A stretch of DNA of 64,000 nt from Enterobacteriaceae bacterium RIT693 (GTDB lineage Bacteria; Pseudomonadota; Gammaproteobacteria; Enterobacterales; Enterobacteriaceae): positions 50,876 to 114,875 of the forward strand of contig WJYK01000014.1 of assembly GCA_009668225.1 (NCBI GenBank), given 5' to 3'. Made by a program: the position numbers and the translations under genes. Every line of letters begins with the position of its first letter. Within the stretch, counting starts at the first letter, position 1. Shown piece after piece: positions 1 through 10,281 of the stretch. The notes under the pieces are model-generated. The model did no database searches and was not told the DNA's origin. It saw only the letters and a program-made list of their open reading frames with translations.

Positions 1-798
1 CGGGATTAGCGCTGCCAGGCTCAGAATTATAAAGCTCGTTAGCGCCCCAAATAGCACTTTGCGATTGTGGCGGTAATTCAGCAGGAACAAGGCAATACAC
101 AGTACCGGATAAACCAGGATGGCCGCTCTTGTTTGTGTGGAAACAATGGCCATAGCAGATAAAGCAAAGTGTATGAAATAGAGGGGAATAACCAAAGTAC
201 TGCGCAGATTAAGTATTGCCTGCGATGCCAGTAGCGCAATAAACGTCAAGGCATATGCGGTGCCTGTCGCAAATTCAAAACCTAGCGGCACCCTGTAGGC
301 AAGAGGATTTGCACCGCCGACGGTATAAAGCTGGTATCCCGCCCAGCAATAGAGTCCAAATCCCGTTGCGATCGTCACGTATTGTGCAATTCGGTCTTTG
401 CATAGGGATAGCGCCGGTTGCGAGCAAATCGCTGCAATCATAAAGGCGGCAAAAATTAAATTTTTGCCCCCATTTTGGTACGAGCGATAGGCGGCAGTGA
501 AGGGAGAACCCTGTTGTTTGAAGATCGCGACCCAAATGATTTGTACCAGCCCGAACGAGAACAGAGCGAGCGGGAGGAGAAGTAACCTTTTGTTTTTTAG
601 TAGACGGTCATAATTATGGAAAACAATAGGAAGTGAAAGTATGGCACTAAAAATAAAGATCTTAACTGCCTGGTCGGGCTGGATAAGCGCCATCACTAAT
701 GTCAGCAGGCAACCCGCAAGAAACAGGCCATCCACTGCCTTGAAGAAGGCATCTTTTCTCTGACTACGGTGTAGAGAAAAAACTGAGCTATCAGGCAT
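1..798 (-). CDS. waaL: O-antigen ligase WaaL (partial, C-terminus beyond window)
   Basis: This is the N-terminal 266 codons of a very hydrophobic protein that runs off the left edge. It starts MPDSSVFSLHRSQRK and then shows repeated membrane segments of about 20 residues, as expected for the polytopic inner-membrane enzyme that joins undecaprenyl-linked O-antigen to lipid A-core on the periplasmic face. WaaL proteins are poorly conserved, so the call rests on hydrophobic topology plus position as last gene of the hldD-waaF-waaC operon, 19 bases after waaC. The periplasmic loop with catalytic residues lies mostly outside the window. Alternative: another Wzy/WaaL-fold polymerase, less likely here. 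Confidence 0.8.
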   Translation of the reverse strand, partial: MPDSSVFSLHRSQRKDAFFKAVDGLFLAGCLLTLVMALIQPDQAVKIFIFSAILSLPIVFHNYDRLLKNKRLLLLPLALFSFGLVQIIWVAIFKQQGSPFTAAYRSYQNGGKNLIFAAFMIAAICSQPALSLCKDRIAQYVTIATGFGLYCWAGYQLYTVGGANPLAYRVPLGFEFATGTAYALTFIALLASQAILNLRSTLVIPLYFIHFALSAMAIVSTQTRAAILVYPVLCIALFLLNYRHNRKVLFGALTSFIILSLAALIP

Positions 799-817
799 AA
801 GTATACTCTTGAAATAG

Positions 818-1786
818 TTATAATATGTTCAACTGCTGAAGTGATTTTCGCACGTCGCCTGCAGATATTGAAGCCATTGTATGAGCCTGGTTTTTTAGGG
901 CTTGCTGATGTAAACCATAGCCCCCAATCAAACCGGGATCCGTCGGCCCATAAAGCGTCATATTGGGGCGGTCTAATGCTGCAGTGAGATGGCTTAATCC
1001 TGTATCAACAGAAACTACAAATTCTGCATTAGCCAGCACATTAGCCACGGCTTCAAGCGTCATTTTCGGCAGCACATCAACAAAACTAAATCCTTCTGCC
1101 AGCCTTTTGGCTCTTTCTTCTTCATGTGGTGCTCCCCACGGGAGTTTTATCCGCAGCCCGGACTCTTTCATTAACCCAATCAGTTCCCGCCAGTTTGCTT
1201 CGGGCCAGTGTTTATCATCGCGGGTCGTTGCATGTAAAAATACTGCATATTTTTCTGCACTACCTTTCAGATTAGTAAGAAAGTGCCCAGAAATCGCATA
1301 ATCACCCTGCTGTTCGGGTTTCGTGTACGCCAGGCTTTTGGCAAAAAGTTCACGAATACGCTCAACGGCATGCTGCTGTTTGGGAACGTTATGGCGTTTA
1401 TTATAAAAGAGGCTGGCTAACGGTTCACGGGCGCTGTTCCAGTCCATACCGTGTTTTATGCCGTGCGCGTTGCGAGTCACCAGAGCTGCGCTTTTTACCA
1501 GACCCTGAGCATCAATGACGCAGTCATACTCTTTTGCTTTAAGTTCACGGAAAAACGCTTTGCGCTCGGCTCGCGTTTCGGGAGAAAACCAGTTTTTACG
1601 CCAGCGACGGATGGCAACAGGAAAGACTTTATCCACTGCAGGATGCCAGCCTGGGATCTGGGCGAAACCTTCTTCTACTACCCAGTCGAATTTGATACCC
1701 GGGATCACCCGCATTGCGTCTGTTAGTGCGGGAAGAGAATGCAGTACATCGCCCATTGAGGACGTTTTAACGAGGAGTACTCGCAT
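818..1786 (-). CDS. waaC: ADP-heptose:LPS heptosyltransferase I
   Basis: A 322-residue GT9 glycosyltransferase that adds the first L,D-heptose to Kdo2-lipid A at the inner face of the inner membrane. It begins MRVLLVKTSSMGDVLHSLPA, with the catalytic Asp at residue 13. The donor-binding half contains ATTRDDKHWPEANW and VSVDTGLSHLTAALDRP, followed by YGPTDP, typical of WaaC. Its ATG shares one base with the waaF stop (TAATG), implying translational coupling. Length equals the usual ~320 residues. Confidence 0.97.
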   Translation of the reverse strand: MRVLLVKTSSMGDVLHSLPALTDAMRVIPGIKFDWVVEEGFAQIPGWHPAVDKVFPVAIRRWRKNWFSPETRAERKAFFRELKAKEYDCVIDAQGLVKSAALVTRNAHGIKHGMDWNSAREPLASLFYNKRHNVPKQQHAVERIRELFAKSLAYTKPEQQGDYAISGHFLTNLKGSAEKYAVFLHATTRDDKHWPEANWRELIGLMKESGLRIKLPWGAPHEEERAKRLAEGFSFVDVLPKMTLEAVANVLANAEFVVSVDTGLSHLTAALDRPNMTLYGPTDPGLIGGYGLHQQALKNQAHTMASISAGDVRKSLQQLNIL

Positions 1787-2835
1787 TAGTCTTCCTTACT
1801 GGTGGTTAGCAGCTCGGTTAACGCAGTTAGCACGCTATCGGGGGTGATATCAATCAGGCTCTGATGATATCCCTCTGCGGTATCGCCCTTACGCACCTTA
1901 TGGTAGCCGCTAATCAGGCGAATGACTTTTGCTTTATGCGACAGTGGCGGCGTGAAATCAGGGCTGCTGGGACCATAGAGTGCCACCAGAGGACGATCGA
2001 GCGCGGCTGCGACGTGCATCAGGCCGGAATCATTTGTGACCACACCCTGGCAAGCTGCGAGCAGGATAACGGCCTGTTCAAGCTGGGTATCACCGGCAAG
2101 GTTACGGCACCACGCCTGCTGCTCGGTGGAAAGGGCTGCAAGAATCTCTTTACCTGCGTCCTTATCTTTGGCAGAGCCGAAAAGAACAACCTGATGGCCT
2201 GAATCAATGAGCTTCGCCGCGAGTGCGGCGTAATGATAGTGCGGCCAGCGTTTTGCCGGGCCGAATTCGGCGCCAGGGCAAAAGCCTATCATCGGGCGTT
2301 GTTGCTCAAGGTTAAAGGCGGCACAAGCCTGTGCTTTTTCACCTTCATTTACTTGTAATTTAGGCCACAATAGCGGCTGCGGGAGATCTTTAGCCGACTG
2401 CATGACGCCTTTGTCGTAGCCCAAAGCGACGTAACGCTCCACCATCAATGGCCAGGCTTGCTTATCCAGCTTACGGCTGTCGTTCAGCAGGCCATAGCGC
2501 ATCTCGCCCAGCCAGCCTGTGCGATGCGGGATTTTAGCAAAGAAGGGAACCAGCGCGGATTTGAACGAGTTTGGCAGTACGTAAGCCTGGTCATAGCGCT
2601 TCTCTCGAAGACTATGGCCGAGGCGACGACGTTTGCCTATTTCCAGTGCACCGTGGCCAAGCGGCATGGCGATAGCTTCGTTCACTTCTGGCATCCGTGA
2701 TAACAGCGGACGGCACCATGCAGGCGCCATCACATCAATTATCGCCTGGGGATAACGCGCCTTGAGCGTGCGATAGAGACTTTGCGACATCATCATGTCA
2801 CCCACCCATGACGGGCCAATCACCAGAATTTTCAT
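1786..2835 (-). CDS. waaF: ADP-heptose:LPS heptosyltransferase II
   Basis: A 349-residue GT9 enzyme adding the second heptose of the LPS inner core. The N-terminus MKILVIGPSWVGDMMMSQSL carries Asp13; the C-terminal domain has PGAEFGPAKRWP and VTNDSGLMHVAAALDRP, which bind ADP-heptose in this family. It is paralogous to the following waaC. It lies 16 bases after hldD in the same minus-strand operon, so the epimerase that makes the donor and the transferases that use it are co-expressed. Confidence 0.97.
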   Translation of the reverse strand: MKILVIGPSWVGDMMMSQSLYRTLKARYPQAIIDVMAPAWCRPLLSRMPEVNEAIAMPLGHGALEIGKRRRLGHSLREKRYDQAYVLPNSFKSALVPFFAKIPHRTGWLGEMRYGLLNDSRKLDKQAWPLMVERYVALGYDKGVMQSAKDLPQPLLWPKLQVNEGEKAQACAAFNLEQQRPMIGFCPGAEFGPAKRWPHYHYAALAAKLIDSGHQVVLFGSAKDKDAGKEILAALSTEQQAWCRNLAGDTQLEQAVILLAACQGVVTNDSGLMHVAAALDRPLVALYGPSSPDFTPPLSHKAKVIRLISGYHKVRKGDTAEGYHQSLIDITPDSVLTALTELLTTSKED

Positions 2836-2851
2836 GCTTTCCCTGAGCTCG

Positions 2852-3784
2852 TTATGCGTCGCGGTTTAACCATTTCATGTATTCCGCAACCCCTTCGGCT
2901 ACGGTTTTGAACGGCTTGTCATAGCCCGCTGCTCGCAGGTTGGTTAAGTCTGCTTCGGTATAAGCCTGGTAGCGACCTTTCAGCTTGTCCGGGAAAGGAA
3001 TGTATTCGATGCTGCCTTTACTGTGAAACGCCAGTGCAGCATCGGCCACGGCCTGGAAGGATTCCGCCCGACCGGTGCCGCAGTTGAAAATACCAGAAAC
3101 GCCATTCTGCCAGAACCACAAGTTTACCGCGGCAACGTCACCCACGTAGATGAAGTCACGCTTGAAGCCGTCGCTGCCTTCAAACAACTTCGGATTTTCG
3201 CCGTTGTTCAGCTGAGTGTTTAGGTGGAATGCCACACTCGCCATACTGCCTTTATGACCTTCGCGTGGTCCGTAGACGTTAAAGTAGCGGAAGCCGGTCA
3301 CCTGGGAGTTGGCTTCAGGCAGGATCTGGCGAACATATTCATCAAACAGGAACTTGGAGTAACCGTAAACGTTCAGCGGCTGCTCGTATTCGCGGGATTC
3401 GATAAAGTCCTGGTTGCGGCCGCCGTAGGTGGCTGCAGAAGAGGCATACAGGAACGGAATTTCGCGCTCCAGGCAGTAGTGTAGAACTTCTTTAGAGTAC
3501 TGATAGTTGTTGTCCATCATGTACTTGCCATCCCACTCGGTGGTGGAGGAACAGGCACCTTCATGGAAGATTGCTTCAATGTCGCCAAACTCTTCACCGG
3601 CCATAATCTGGATCAGGAAGTCCTCTTTATCCATATAATCGGTGATGTCGAGATCGACCAGATTAACGAACTTGGTTCCATCCTTCAGATTATCTACCAC
3701 CAGAATATCCCGGTAGCCTTGCTCATTCAGGGACTTAATAATATTGCTGCCGATCATGCCGGCGCCGCCAGTAACGATAATCAT
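2852..3784 (-). CDS. hldD: ADP-L-glycero-D-manno-heptose 6-epimerase
   Basis: A 310-residue short-chain dehydrogenase/reductase that converts ADP-D,D-heptose to ADP-L,D-heptose, the donor used by WaaC and WaaF. It starts [14 protein letters not shown], a Rossmann GxxGxxG motif, and has the YGYSK catalytic Tyr-Lys pair. The reading frame stays open upstream to 4036, but the family length of 310 residues and the AAAGG ribosome site before 3784 fix the start there. First gene of the LPS core operon. Confidence 0.97.
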   Translation of the reverse strand: MIIVTGGAGMIGSNIIKSLNEQGYRDILVVDNLKDGTKFVNLVDLDITDYMDKEDFLIQIMAGEEFGDIEAIFHEGACSSTTEWDGKYMMDNNYQYSKEVLHYCLEREIPFLYASSAATYGGRNQDFIESREYEQPLNVYGYSKFLFDEYVRQILPEANSQVTGFRYFNVYGPREGHKGSMASVAFHLNTQLNNGENPKLFEGSDGFKRDFIYVGDVAAVNLWFWQNGVSGIFNCGTGRAESFQAVADAALAFHSKGSIEYIPFPDKLKGRYQAYTEADLTNLRAAGYDKPFKTVAEGVAEYMKWLNRDA

Positions 3785-4000
3785 AAGCTTAACCTTTAAC
3801 AAAATGGGGCTTTCAGGCAAGGCGCCTGATGCGCTAATGGCTCTTATCATACCATTACAATTAAAGACCCGCCTAATGAGCGGAAGTTTTTCGCCCTCGT
3901 GATTTATCCTGCAAAATTCAGAATCCCTGAAGCGTAATCTCGCCTGGTGATATAGGTTTGGGTAAGATGTGCCAAAAATTGCCATGCCTGGAGAATCGCG
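3785..4000. promoter_or_regulatory. Divergent promoter region hldD / kbl
   Basis: This 216-base gap separates two diverging operons, so it must contain promoters for both. On the minus strand TGG followed by TATGAT (3846-3851) makes an extended -10 candidate for hldD, with no good -35. E. coli hldD also has a heat-shock promoter; I see no convincing sigma-32 match here. A GGAGA ribosome site precedes kbl. Confidence 0.45.
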
Positions 4001-5197
4001 ATGCGCGAAGATTTTTACCAACAGCTGACTTCTCAACTCGAAACGGCTCGAGCGGAAGGGCTATTCAAAGAAGAACGTATTATCACCTCCGCTCAGAACG
4101 CGGATATCACCGTTGCTGACGGTAGCCACGTTATTAACTTCTGCGCCAACAACTATCTGGGTCTTGCTAATCACCCACAGCTGATTGAAGCGGCCAAACA
4201 GGGAATGGATAAGCACGGCTTTGGTATGGCCTCTGTCCGTTTTATCTGCGGTACTCAGGATAGCCACAAAGCGCTGGAAGGCAAGCTGGCGGAATTCCTC
4301 GGTACGGACGATGCGATTCTGTACTCCTCCTGCTTCGACGCCAACGGCGGCCTGTTTGAAACCCTGCTTGGCCCGGAAGATGCCATCATCTCCGATGCGC
4401 TGAATCACGCCTCAATTATTGATGGCGTTCGTCTGTGTAAAGCACAGCGCTACCGTTATGCCAACAACGACATGCAGGAGCTGGAGGCACGCCTGAAAGA
4501 AGCGCGTGCAGCAGGGGCTCGCCATGTGATGATTGCCACCGACGGCGTGTTCTCTATGGACGGTGTGATTGCCAACCTGCAGGGTGTTTGTGACCTGGCG
4601 GACAAATATAATGCGCTGGTGATGGTCGATGACTCCCACGCCGTGGGCTTCGTCGGCGCGAACGGGCGCGGTACGCATGAGTACTGCGAAGTGATGGACC
4701 GTGTTGACATCATCACCGGTACACTGGGTAAAGCACTGGGCGGGGCTTCCGGCGGCTATACCGCGGGCAGGAAAGAAGTTATCGAATGGCTTCGCCAGCG
4801 CTCTCGCCCTTACCTGTTCTCCAACTCGCTCGCGCCAGCTATCGTTTCCGCCTCCATTAAGGTTCTGGAGATGCTGGAGTCCGGTGAAGAGCTGCGTGAC
4901 CGCCTGTGGTCTAACGCTCGCCTGTTCCGTGAAAAAATGAGTGCCGCCGGGTTTACCCTGGCCGGTGCCGATCACGCCATTATTCCGGTAATGCTGGGTG
5001 AGGCGGTTGTGGCGCAGAACTTTGCTCGTGAACTACAAAAAGAAGGTATTTACGTCACCGGTTTCTTCTACCCGGTTGTGCCAAAAGGCCAGGCTCGTAT
5101 TCGTACCCAAATGTCGGCTGCGCATACTCCTGAACAAATTGAACGTGCGGTGGATGCGTTTACGCGCATCGGTAAGCAATTAGGCGTTATCGCTTAA
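4001..5197 (+). CDS. kbl: 2-amino-3-ketobutyrate CoA ligase (glycine C-acetyltransferase)
   Basis: A 398-residue PLP-dependent alpha-oxoamine synthase that cleaves 2-amino-3-ketobutyrate with CoA to glycine and acetyl-CoA, the second step of threonine degradation. The PLP lysine sits in [15 protein letters not shown] near residue 244, and [11 protein letters not shown] carries the cofactor-binding Asp and His. The full E. coli length of 398 is kept. It is followed 10 bases later by tdh, whose product feeds it; the unstable intermediate makes co-production sensible. Confidence 0.98.
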   Translation: MREDFYQQLTSQLETARAEGLFKEERIITSAQNADITVADGSHVINFCANNYLGLANHPQLIEAAKQGMDKHGFGMASVRFICGTQDSHKALEGKLAEFLGTDDAILYSSCFDANGGLFETLLGPEDAIISDALNHASIIDGVRLCKAQRYRYANNDMQELEARLKEARAAGARHVMIATDGVFSMDGVIANLQGVCDLADKYNALVMVDDSHAVGFVGANGRGTHEYCEVMDRVDIITGTLGKALGGASGGYTAGRKEVIEWLRQRSRPYLFSNSLAPAIVSASIKVLEMLESGEELRDRLWSNARLFREKMSAAGFTLAGADHAIIPVMLGEAVVAQNFARELQKEGIYVTGFFYPVVPKGQARIRTQMSAAHTPEQIERAVDAFTRIGKQLGVIA

Positions 5198-5207
5198 GGG
5201 AGCGGTC

Positions 5208-6233
5208 ATGAAAGCATTAGCAAAACTGAAGGCGGAAGAAGGCATCTGGATGACGGATGCACCCAAGCCGGAAATGGGTCATAACGATCTGCTGATCAAA
5301 ATTCGCAAAACCGCGATTTGCGGTACCGACGTGCATATCTATAACTGGGATGAATGGTCGCAAAAAACCATTCCTGTTCCTATGGTCGTGGGTCACGAAT
5401 ACGTGGGCGAAGTTGTCGATATTGGGCAGGAAGTCAAAGGCTTTAAAATCGGTGACCGCGTCTCCGGTGAAGGTCATATCACCTGCGGCCACTGCCGTAA
5501 CTGCCGTGCGGGTCGTACCCACCTCTGCCGCAATACCACCGGCGTTGGCGTAAATCGCCCGGGCTGTTTCGCTGAATATCTGGTGATCCCGGCCTTTAAC
5601 GCTTTCAAAATCCCGGACAATATCTCTGACGATCTGGCTTCCATCTTTGACCCGTTCGGCAATGCGGTGCATACCGCGCTTTCATTCGACCTGGTGGGTG
5701 AAGACGTGCTGGTTTCCGGCGCAGGCCCGATTGGGATTATGGCCGCTGCGGTGGCGAAGCATGTGGGCGCACGTAATGTGGTGATTACCGACGTGAATGA
5801 ATACCGCCTTGAGCTGGCGCGTGAAATGGGGATTACCCGCGCGGTGAACGTCAGCAAAGAGAATCTGCAGGACGTGATGGGCGAGCTGGGGATGACCGAA
5901 GGGTTTGATGTCGGCCTCGAAATGTCCGGTGCTCCACCTGCGTTTCGTACTATGCTCGATACCATGAACCACGGCGGGCGTATTGCGATGCTGGGTATTC
6001 CACCGTCCGACATGTCCATCGACTGGACCAAGGTTATCTTTAAGGGGCTGTTTATTAAAGGCATCTACGGGCGTGAGATGTTTGAGACCTGGTATAAGAT
6101 GGCTGCACTTATCCAGTCTGGTCTGGATCTGTCTCCAATCATTACCCACCGCTTCTCCATCGATGAGTTCCAGAAAGGCTTTGACGCGATGCGCTCCGGG
6201 CAGTCCGGCAAAGTTATCCTGAGCTGGGATTAA
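5208..6233 (+). CDS. tdh: L-threonine 3-dehydrogenase
   Basis: A 341-residue zinc alcohol-dehydrogenase-family enzyme oxidising L-threonine with NAD+ to 2-amino-3-ketobutyrate. Cys38 (AICGTDVH) and the GHE at 62-64 form the catalytic zinc site; [15 protein letters not shown] supplies four structural-zinc cysteines; SGAGPIGIM is the NAD-binding glycine motif. Preceded by AAGGGAG as ribosome site and followed by a strong terminator, so kbl-tdh is a closed two-gene operon. Confidence 0.98.
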   Translation: MKALAKLKAEEGIWMTDAPKPEMGHNDLLIKIRKTAICGTDVHIYNWDEWSQKTIPVPMVVGHEYVGEVVDIGQEVKGFKIGDRVSGEGHITCGHCRNCRAGRTHLCRNTTGVGVNRPGCFAEYLVIPAFNAFKIPDNISDDLASIFDPFGNAVHTALSFDLVGEDVLVSGAGPIGIMAAAVAKHVGARNVVITDVNEYRLELAREMGITRAVNVSKENLQDVMGELGMTEGFDVGLEMSGAPPAFRTMLDTMNHGGRIAMLGIPPSDMSIDWTKVIFKGLFIKGIYGREMFETWYKMAALIQSGLDLSPIITHRFSIDEFQKGFDAMRSGQSGKVILSWD

Positions 6234-6241
6234 TCATTAAG

Positions 6242-6269
6242 CCAGAGGGCATCGCGCCCTCTGGTTTTT
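6242..6269 (+). terminator. kbl-tdh terminator
   Basis: A perfect 9-bp stem (CCAGAGGGC / GCCCTCTGG) with a 5-base loop followed by five T residues, directly after the tdh stop codon. Confidence 0.9.
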
Positions 6270-6272
6270 CAG

Positions 6273-7208
6273 TTACGCCTGTTTTCCCCAACCCTGCCAC
6301 TGGTGCTGGAGATATTTCACCAGCGCGCTCTCGGCAATGCTCTCGTGTAAGACCGTAAAGTAAGTCACTGCATATACCGGCTCAAGCGGCTGTTTTGGCT
6401 TACAAAGCTTCACGCCACGGAACGGATTGCGCGGCGGCGGCTGTTTGCCCGGCTGCGTATTATTTGGCGTTGAAGTGTCTACCTGCGGTTCATCAAGCAG
6501 GCTGCTCGGGCGCACCAGCGTGATGTCCGGCGGAAGGTTGTAGACCATTTGCTGAAGTACGCGGACGGTTGAAGGGTGAGGGTGCCCGATAGCAATGGCC
6601 GCTCCGGTTTTACGTGCCAGCTGAATCGCCCGATTAAACTGGAAACGAATATCGGCTTCATTCTGGGTATCGTCCAGAAAGACCTTCCGCTTAATCACCT
6701 TAACGCGCGTACCGGCAGCAGCACGCGTTGCCTGGCTATTGCCGATGGTCATGCTGTCCAGGAAATAGAGATTGTACTGCTCCAGCGACTGCATCACCTT
6801 TTGCATGCCGAACAGGCTGGAGGTCATCGCGCTGCCCATATGGTTATTCATGCCAACGGCATAAGGGACTTTGTTTACCGCATCACGAATAATTCTCTCG
6901 ATCTCGCTGCTGCTCATATCCGGACGTAGAGTATCTTTCTCAAGCGGCTGCTTGCTAAGCGGTGCCATCGGCAGGTGGATAAGGACTTCGTGCCCGGCGT
7001 TATGGGCTTTGGTGGCCATTTCACGAGCGTGAGGCGCATTGGGCAGCACGGCAACGGAGACGTTAGTCGGCAGTGTCAGCACCTGGTTTTCCTGCTGAGG
7101 ACGATAGCCAAAGTCATCAATCACTATCGAGAGCTTACCGGCCCATGCGGTGGTTGCCAGCATTAGCCCGCTGGCTGCGGCGAAAAAAAAGAGGCGGAAC
7201 TGAGGCAA
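6273..7208 (-). CDS. yibQ: Divergent polysaccharide deacetylase family protein YibQ
   Basis: A 311-residue secreted protein of the divergent polysaccharide deacetylase family. A signal peptide ends at about AWA-GKL (residue 23-24). Family motifs are IDDFGYR, LIHLPMAPL, GMNNHMGSAMT, FLDSMT and AIGHPHPST, which resemble NodB-like metal-site motifs. The substrate is not established. It starts 3 bases after the envC stop and is likely translated from the gpmI-envC-yibQ transcript, suggesting an envelope role. Confidence 0.92.
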   Translation of the reverse strand: MPQFRLFFFAAASGLMLATTAWAGKLSIVIDDFGYRPQQENQVLTLPTNVSVAVLPNAPHAREMATKAHNAGHEVLIHLPMAPLSKQPLEKDTLRPDMSSSEIERIIRDAVNKVPYAVGMNNHMGSAMTSSLFGMQKVMQSLEQYNLYFLDSMTIGNSQATRAAAGTRVKVIKRKVFLDDTQNEADIRFQFNRAIQLARKTGAAIAIGHPHPSTVRVLQQMVYNLPPDITLVRPSSLLDEPQVDTSTPNNTQPGKQPPPRNPFRGVKLCKPKQPLEPVYAVTYFTVLHESIAESALVKYLQHQWQGWGKQA

Positions 7209-7211
7209 AAC

Positions 7212-8474
7212 TTATCTTCCCAACCACGGTTGTGGATTCACTGCCTGGCCCTGGCGACGAATTTCGAAATAGAGTGACGGACGGCCCTGGCCGCCACTGC
7301 TACCGACCAGTGCAATAGGTTGCCCGGCGCGCACCTGGGTGCCGACGCTGACCAACGCGCTCTGGTTGTAGCCGTAGAGACTCATATCGCCTTTACCGTG
7401 TTCAATAACGACGACAAGGCCATAGCCCTGCAGCCAGTCGGCAAGGATCACGCGTCCGTCGGCAATGGCTTTAACTTCCGTACCTTCTGACGCCGCAATA
7501 ACGATACCTTTCCAACGTAGTTCACCTTGCAGCTGTTCGCCATAGCGATGGAGTAATGAACCGCGAACCGGCCAGTATGCCTGCCCGCGCGGCGATCCCA
7601 GCCCGCCGGTTCTCGACATCAACGAGCGCTCACTTTCGGTTGGTTTGTAGGTCGTACCTTTGTTGGAGGCTTCCTGTTGCTTGCTGCGAACCTGCTCGGC
7701 TTCGCGTGCCTCACGCTCGGCCCGCGTTTTTGCCGCGGCTTCTGCGCGGGCTATCTGGCTTTGCAAGCGGGCCTGGTTCTGGCGCATTTCGCTCAGCTTC
7801 TGCTGATCCTGCTGGATAGAGGACTCCAGACCTGCGAGCGTTTTCTTACGCTCGTTACGGGCGCTTTCAAGTTTGGCCTGCTGTGCCTGCTGGTCATAAA
7901 GCAGCGTTTGCTGTTCACTCTGCTTACTTTCCAGCTCGGCTTTCTGCTGTGCGGCTTCAGCTTTGGTCTGCTTCAGCTCATCGATAGTCTGCTGGCGAGC
8001 AGCGTTAAGGTAACCAAAATAGGCCTGCAGGCGCTGACCACGCTGGCTTTCTTCCCCGCTCAGAATCAACTGAATGCCGGTGTGTTGACCCTGACGAAAC
8101 GCCGCATCCAGCTGAGCGGCCAGGTTGTGTTCCTGGGTTGCCTGCTGTTTTTGTAGTTTGGCGAGAGAGTTGTTCAGCGTCGCGATTTGATTGTTTAAAT
8201 CTGTGAGAGTGTTCTGGGTTTCACGCAGCTTGCGGCTGGCGGCAGAAATGGCTTCTTCCTGCGCTTTTAGCTGAGCGAGTAAAACGGAACGCTGTTGCTG
8301 CTGCTGGCGTACGGCTCGCTCTTTGGCGGCGATATCCTGCTGAATGGATTGCAGCTGCTGTTTATCATCGGCGTGGCTGGAAAAAGGCAATAACAAGACG
8401 CCAGCGCTGAACACGCTGGCGTAGATAACGGGCTTTACAGCCCATGTCTTTGAAAAAATCACCTTTCCCCTCAT
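7212..8474 (-). CDS. envC: Murein hydrolase activator EnvC
   Basis: A 420-residue periplasmic protein that activates the amidases AmiA and AmiB at the division site under FtsEX control. A signal sequence (about residues 14-35, ending SSHA) precedes a long Gln/Glu/Lys-rich coiled coil (about 36-285) and a C-terminal LytM domain. The LytM domain is degenerate: LHRYGEQL and LYGYNQSA stand where active enzymes have metal-binding His residues, as known for EnvC. The chosen start gives 420 residues against 419 in E. coli; the ribosome site is poor, so downstream starts are possible. Confidence 0.96.
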   Translation of the reverse strand: MRGKVIFSKTWAVKPVIYASVFSAGVLLLPFSSHADDKQQLQSIQQDIAAKERAVRQQQQQRSVLLAQLKAQEEAISAASRKLRETQNTLTDLNNQIATLNNSLAKLQKQQATQEHNLAAQLDAAFRQGQHTGIQLILSGEESQRGQRLQAYFGYLNAARQQTIDELKQTKAEAAQQKAELESKQSEQQTLLYDQQAQQAKLESARNERKKTLAGLESSIQQDQQKLSEMRQNQARLQSQIARAEAAAKTRAEREAREAEQVRSKQQEASNKGTTYKPTESERSLMSRTGGLGSPRGQAYWPVRGSLLHRYGEQLQGELRWKGIVIAASEGTEVKAIADGRVILADWLQGYGLVVVIEHGKGDMSLYGYNQSALVSVGTQVRAGQPIALVGSSGGQGRPSLYFEIRRQGQAVNPQPWLGR

Positions 8475-8483
8475 GGGGAGGGA

Positions 8484-10031
8484 TTATTCCACGATGAACA
8501 GCGGCTTGCCAGTCATCTCGTGCGGGATTTCCATTCCCATCAGACTCAACATGGTTGGCGCGATGTCGGAAAGCTTGCCGCCTGCGACAGCGTTGAGATT
8601 TTTCTCACCCACATAGATCAGCGGAACCGGCAGGCTAGTATGCGCGGTATGCGCCTGGCCAGTGGCCGGATCGCGCATCTGTTCAGCGTTGCCGTGGTCT
8701 GCGGTGATCAGAAGCTGGCCGCCAACGGCCTCTACGGCTTTCACTACCTGAGCAACGCAGTTGTCCAATGCTTCAACGGCGGAAATTGCCGCTTCATAAA
8801 CACCGGTATGGCCAACCATATCGCCGTTCGGATAGTTACAGATAATGGTGTCGTATTTACCGCTGCTGATGGCACTCAGGAGTTTATCGGTCAGCTCAAC
8901 GGAACTCATTTCTGGCTGCAGATCGTACGTGGCCACTTTTGGTGAATTCACCAGTACGCGCTCTTCACCCGCGAACGGCTCTTCAACCCCGCCGTTGTAG
9001 AAGAAGGTCACGTGAGCGTATTTCTCCGTTTCGGAGATGCGTAGCTGGGTTTTGTTATGTTTCGCCATCCACTCACCGAAGGTATTGGTCAGTGAGGCCG
9101 GTGGGTAAGCGCAGGCCGTTTTAATGTCTGCAGCATATTCAGTCAGCATCACGAAGTCGCCAAACTGCACCACTTTTTGACGGCTGAAGCCGTCGAAATC
9201 GGCATTAACAAAGGCGCGGGTGATCTGGCGGGCACGGTCAGCGCGGAAATTCATGAAGATCAGCGCATCGCCGTCGTTCATGGTGGATTCCGCTTCGCCT
9301 GTGGCGCGGATCACGGTTGGTTTAACGAACTCATCGTTTTCGTCGCGGGCGTAAGCGGCGGCCAGACCGGCAATGGCATTGTCTGCCTGGAATTCACCTT
9401 TGGCCTGAGTCATCAGGTCGTAAGCCAGTTCAACGCGATCCCAGCGGTTGTCCCTGTCCATCGCGTAGTAACGGCCAATCACGGTAGCGACACGACCTTT
9501 ACCCAGCGCGGCAAACTTGTCGGCAAATTTCTTCAGGGAAGACTCTGCGCTGCGTGGTGGTGTGTCGCGACCATCGAGGAAGGCGTGCAGATAGATGGCT
9601 TCGGCACCGCGTTCAGCGGCCAGCTCGATCATTGCAAGAATATGGTCTTCATGGCTGTGAACGCCGCCCGGAGAAACCAGACCCATAATATGCACGGCTT
9701 TACCGGCAGAAACTGCCTTGTCTATCGCTGCGGTCAGAACCGGATTCGCAAAGAAAGTGCGTTCTTTAATTTCAACATCCAGGCGAGTCAGGTCCTGGTA
9801 GACGATGCGGCCGGCACCGAGATTGACGTGGCCCACTTCAGAGTTACCCATTTGCCCATCCGGCAGGCCAACTTCCAGGCCAGATGCGTTAATCAGCGTA
9901 TGAGGGCGCTGTGCCCACAGGGCATCCATCACCGGCGTTTTGGCATTAAGAATCGCGTTATCCTGCTGCTCTTCGCGATGGCCGTAACCATCCAGAATCA
10001 CCAGAACCATAGGTTTTTTAGTAACCGACAT
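8484..10031 (-). CDS. gpmI: 2,3-bisphosphoglycerate-independent phosphoglycerate mutase
   Basis: A 515-residue alkaline-phosphatase-fold glycolytic enzyme interconverting 3- and 2-phosphoglycerate with manganese. Asp14 (VILDGYG) and the phosphorylated Ser64 ([12 protein letters not shown]) are present, as are FLDGRDTPP and the late metal motif [10 protein letters not shown]. Length matches E. coli (514). First gene of a minus-strand operon with envC and yibQ, and divergent from yibN across 250 bases. Confidence 0.98.
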   Translation of the reverse strand: MSVTKKPMVLVILDGYGHREEQQDNAILNAKTPVMDALWAQRPHTLINASGLEVGLPDGQMGNSEVGHVNLGAGRIVYQDLTRLDVEIKERTFFANPVLTAAIDKAVSAGKAVHIMGLVSPGGVHSHEDHILAMIELAAERGAEAIYLHAFLDGRDTPPRSAESSLKKFADKFAALGKGRVATVIGRYYAMDRDNRWDRVELAYDLMTQAKGEFQADNAIAGLAAAYARDENDEFVKPTVIRATGEAESTMNDGDALIFMNFRADRARQITRAFVNADFDGFSRQKVVQFGDFVMLTEYAADIKTACAYPPASLTNTFGEWMAKHNKTQLRISETEKYAHVTFFYNGGVEEPFAGEERVLVNSPKVATYDLQPEMSSVELTDKLLSAISSGKYDTIICNYPNGDMVGHTGVYEAAISAVEALDNCVAQVVKAVEAVGGQLLITADHGNAEQMRDPATGQAHTAHTSLPVPLIYVGEKNLNAVAGGKLSDIAPTMLSLMGMEIPHEMTGKPLFIVE

Positions 10032-10281
10032 TGCAACAACCTCTGAGTCAAAGACAAAAAAATTTGCGTAATTTTACTACAGGCGATCCCGACAAATAGC
10101 CGCAGAAGATCAAAGAAAGCGGCTGGATGGCGATCGGATTTAGTCAGTCTGGTTCTTTTTTTCCGTAACAGCCCGCAGAATCCACATAACATTATTCAGA
10201 CTGGCTGTAATTGCCACAACGCGAAGGTATACTCCCCACTTGGTTTTCTCATCATTACTTAGTCGGGAGTTACTACCCCCC

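Noticed and set aside
2852..4036. Open minus-strand frame extending hldD by 84 codons through the promoter region into kbl
   Set aside because: Family length is 310 residues, the Rossmann motif begins at MIIVTGG, and a ribosome site precedes 3784.
4412..4975. 187-codon frame antisense to kbl
   Set aside because: A shadow of GC-rich codon bias in kbl; composition is unlike a real protein.
9177..10046. 289-codon frame antisense to gpmI
   Set aside because: Long antisense frames are common opposite highly biased genes; no domain, no ribosome site.
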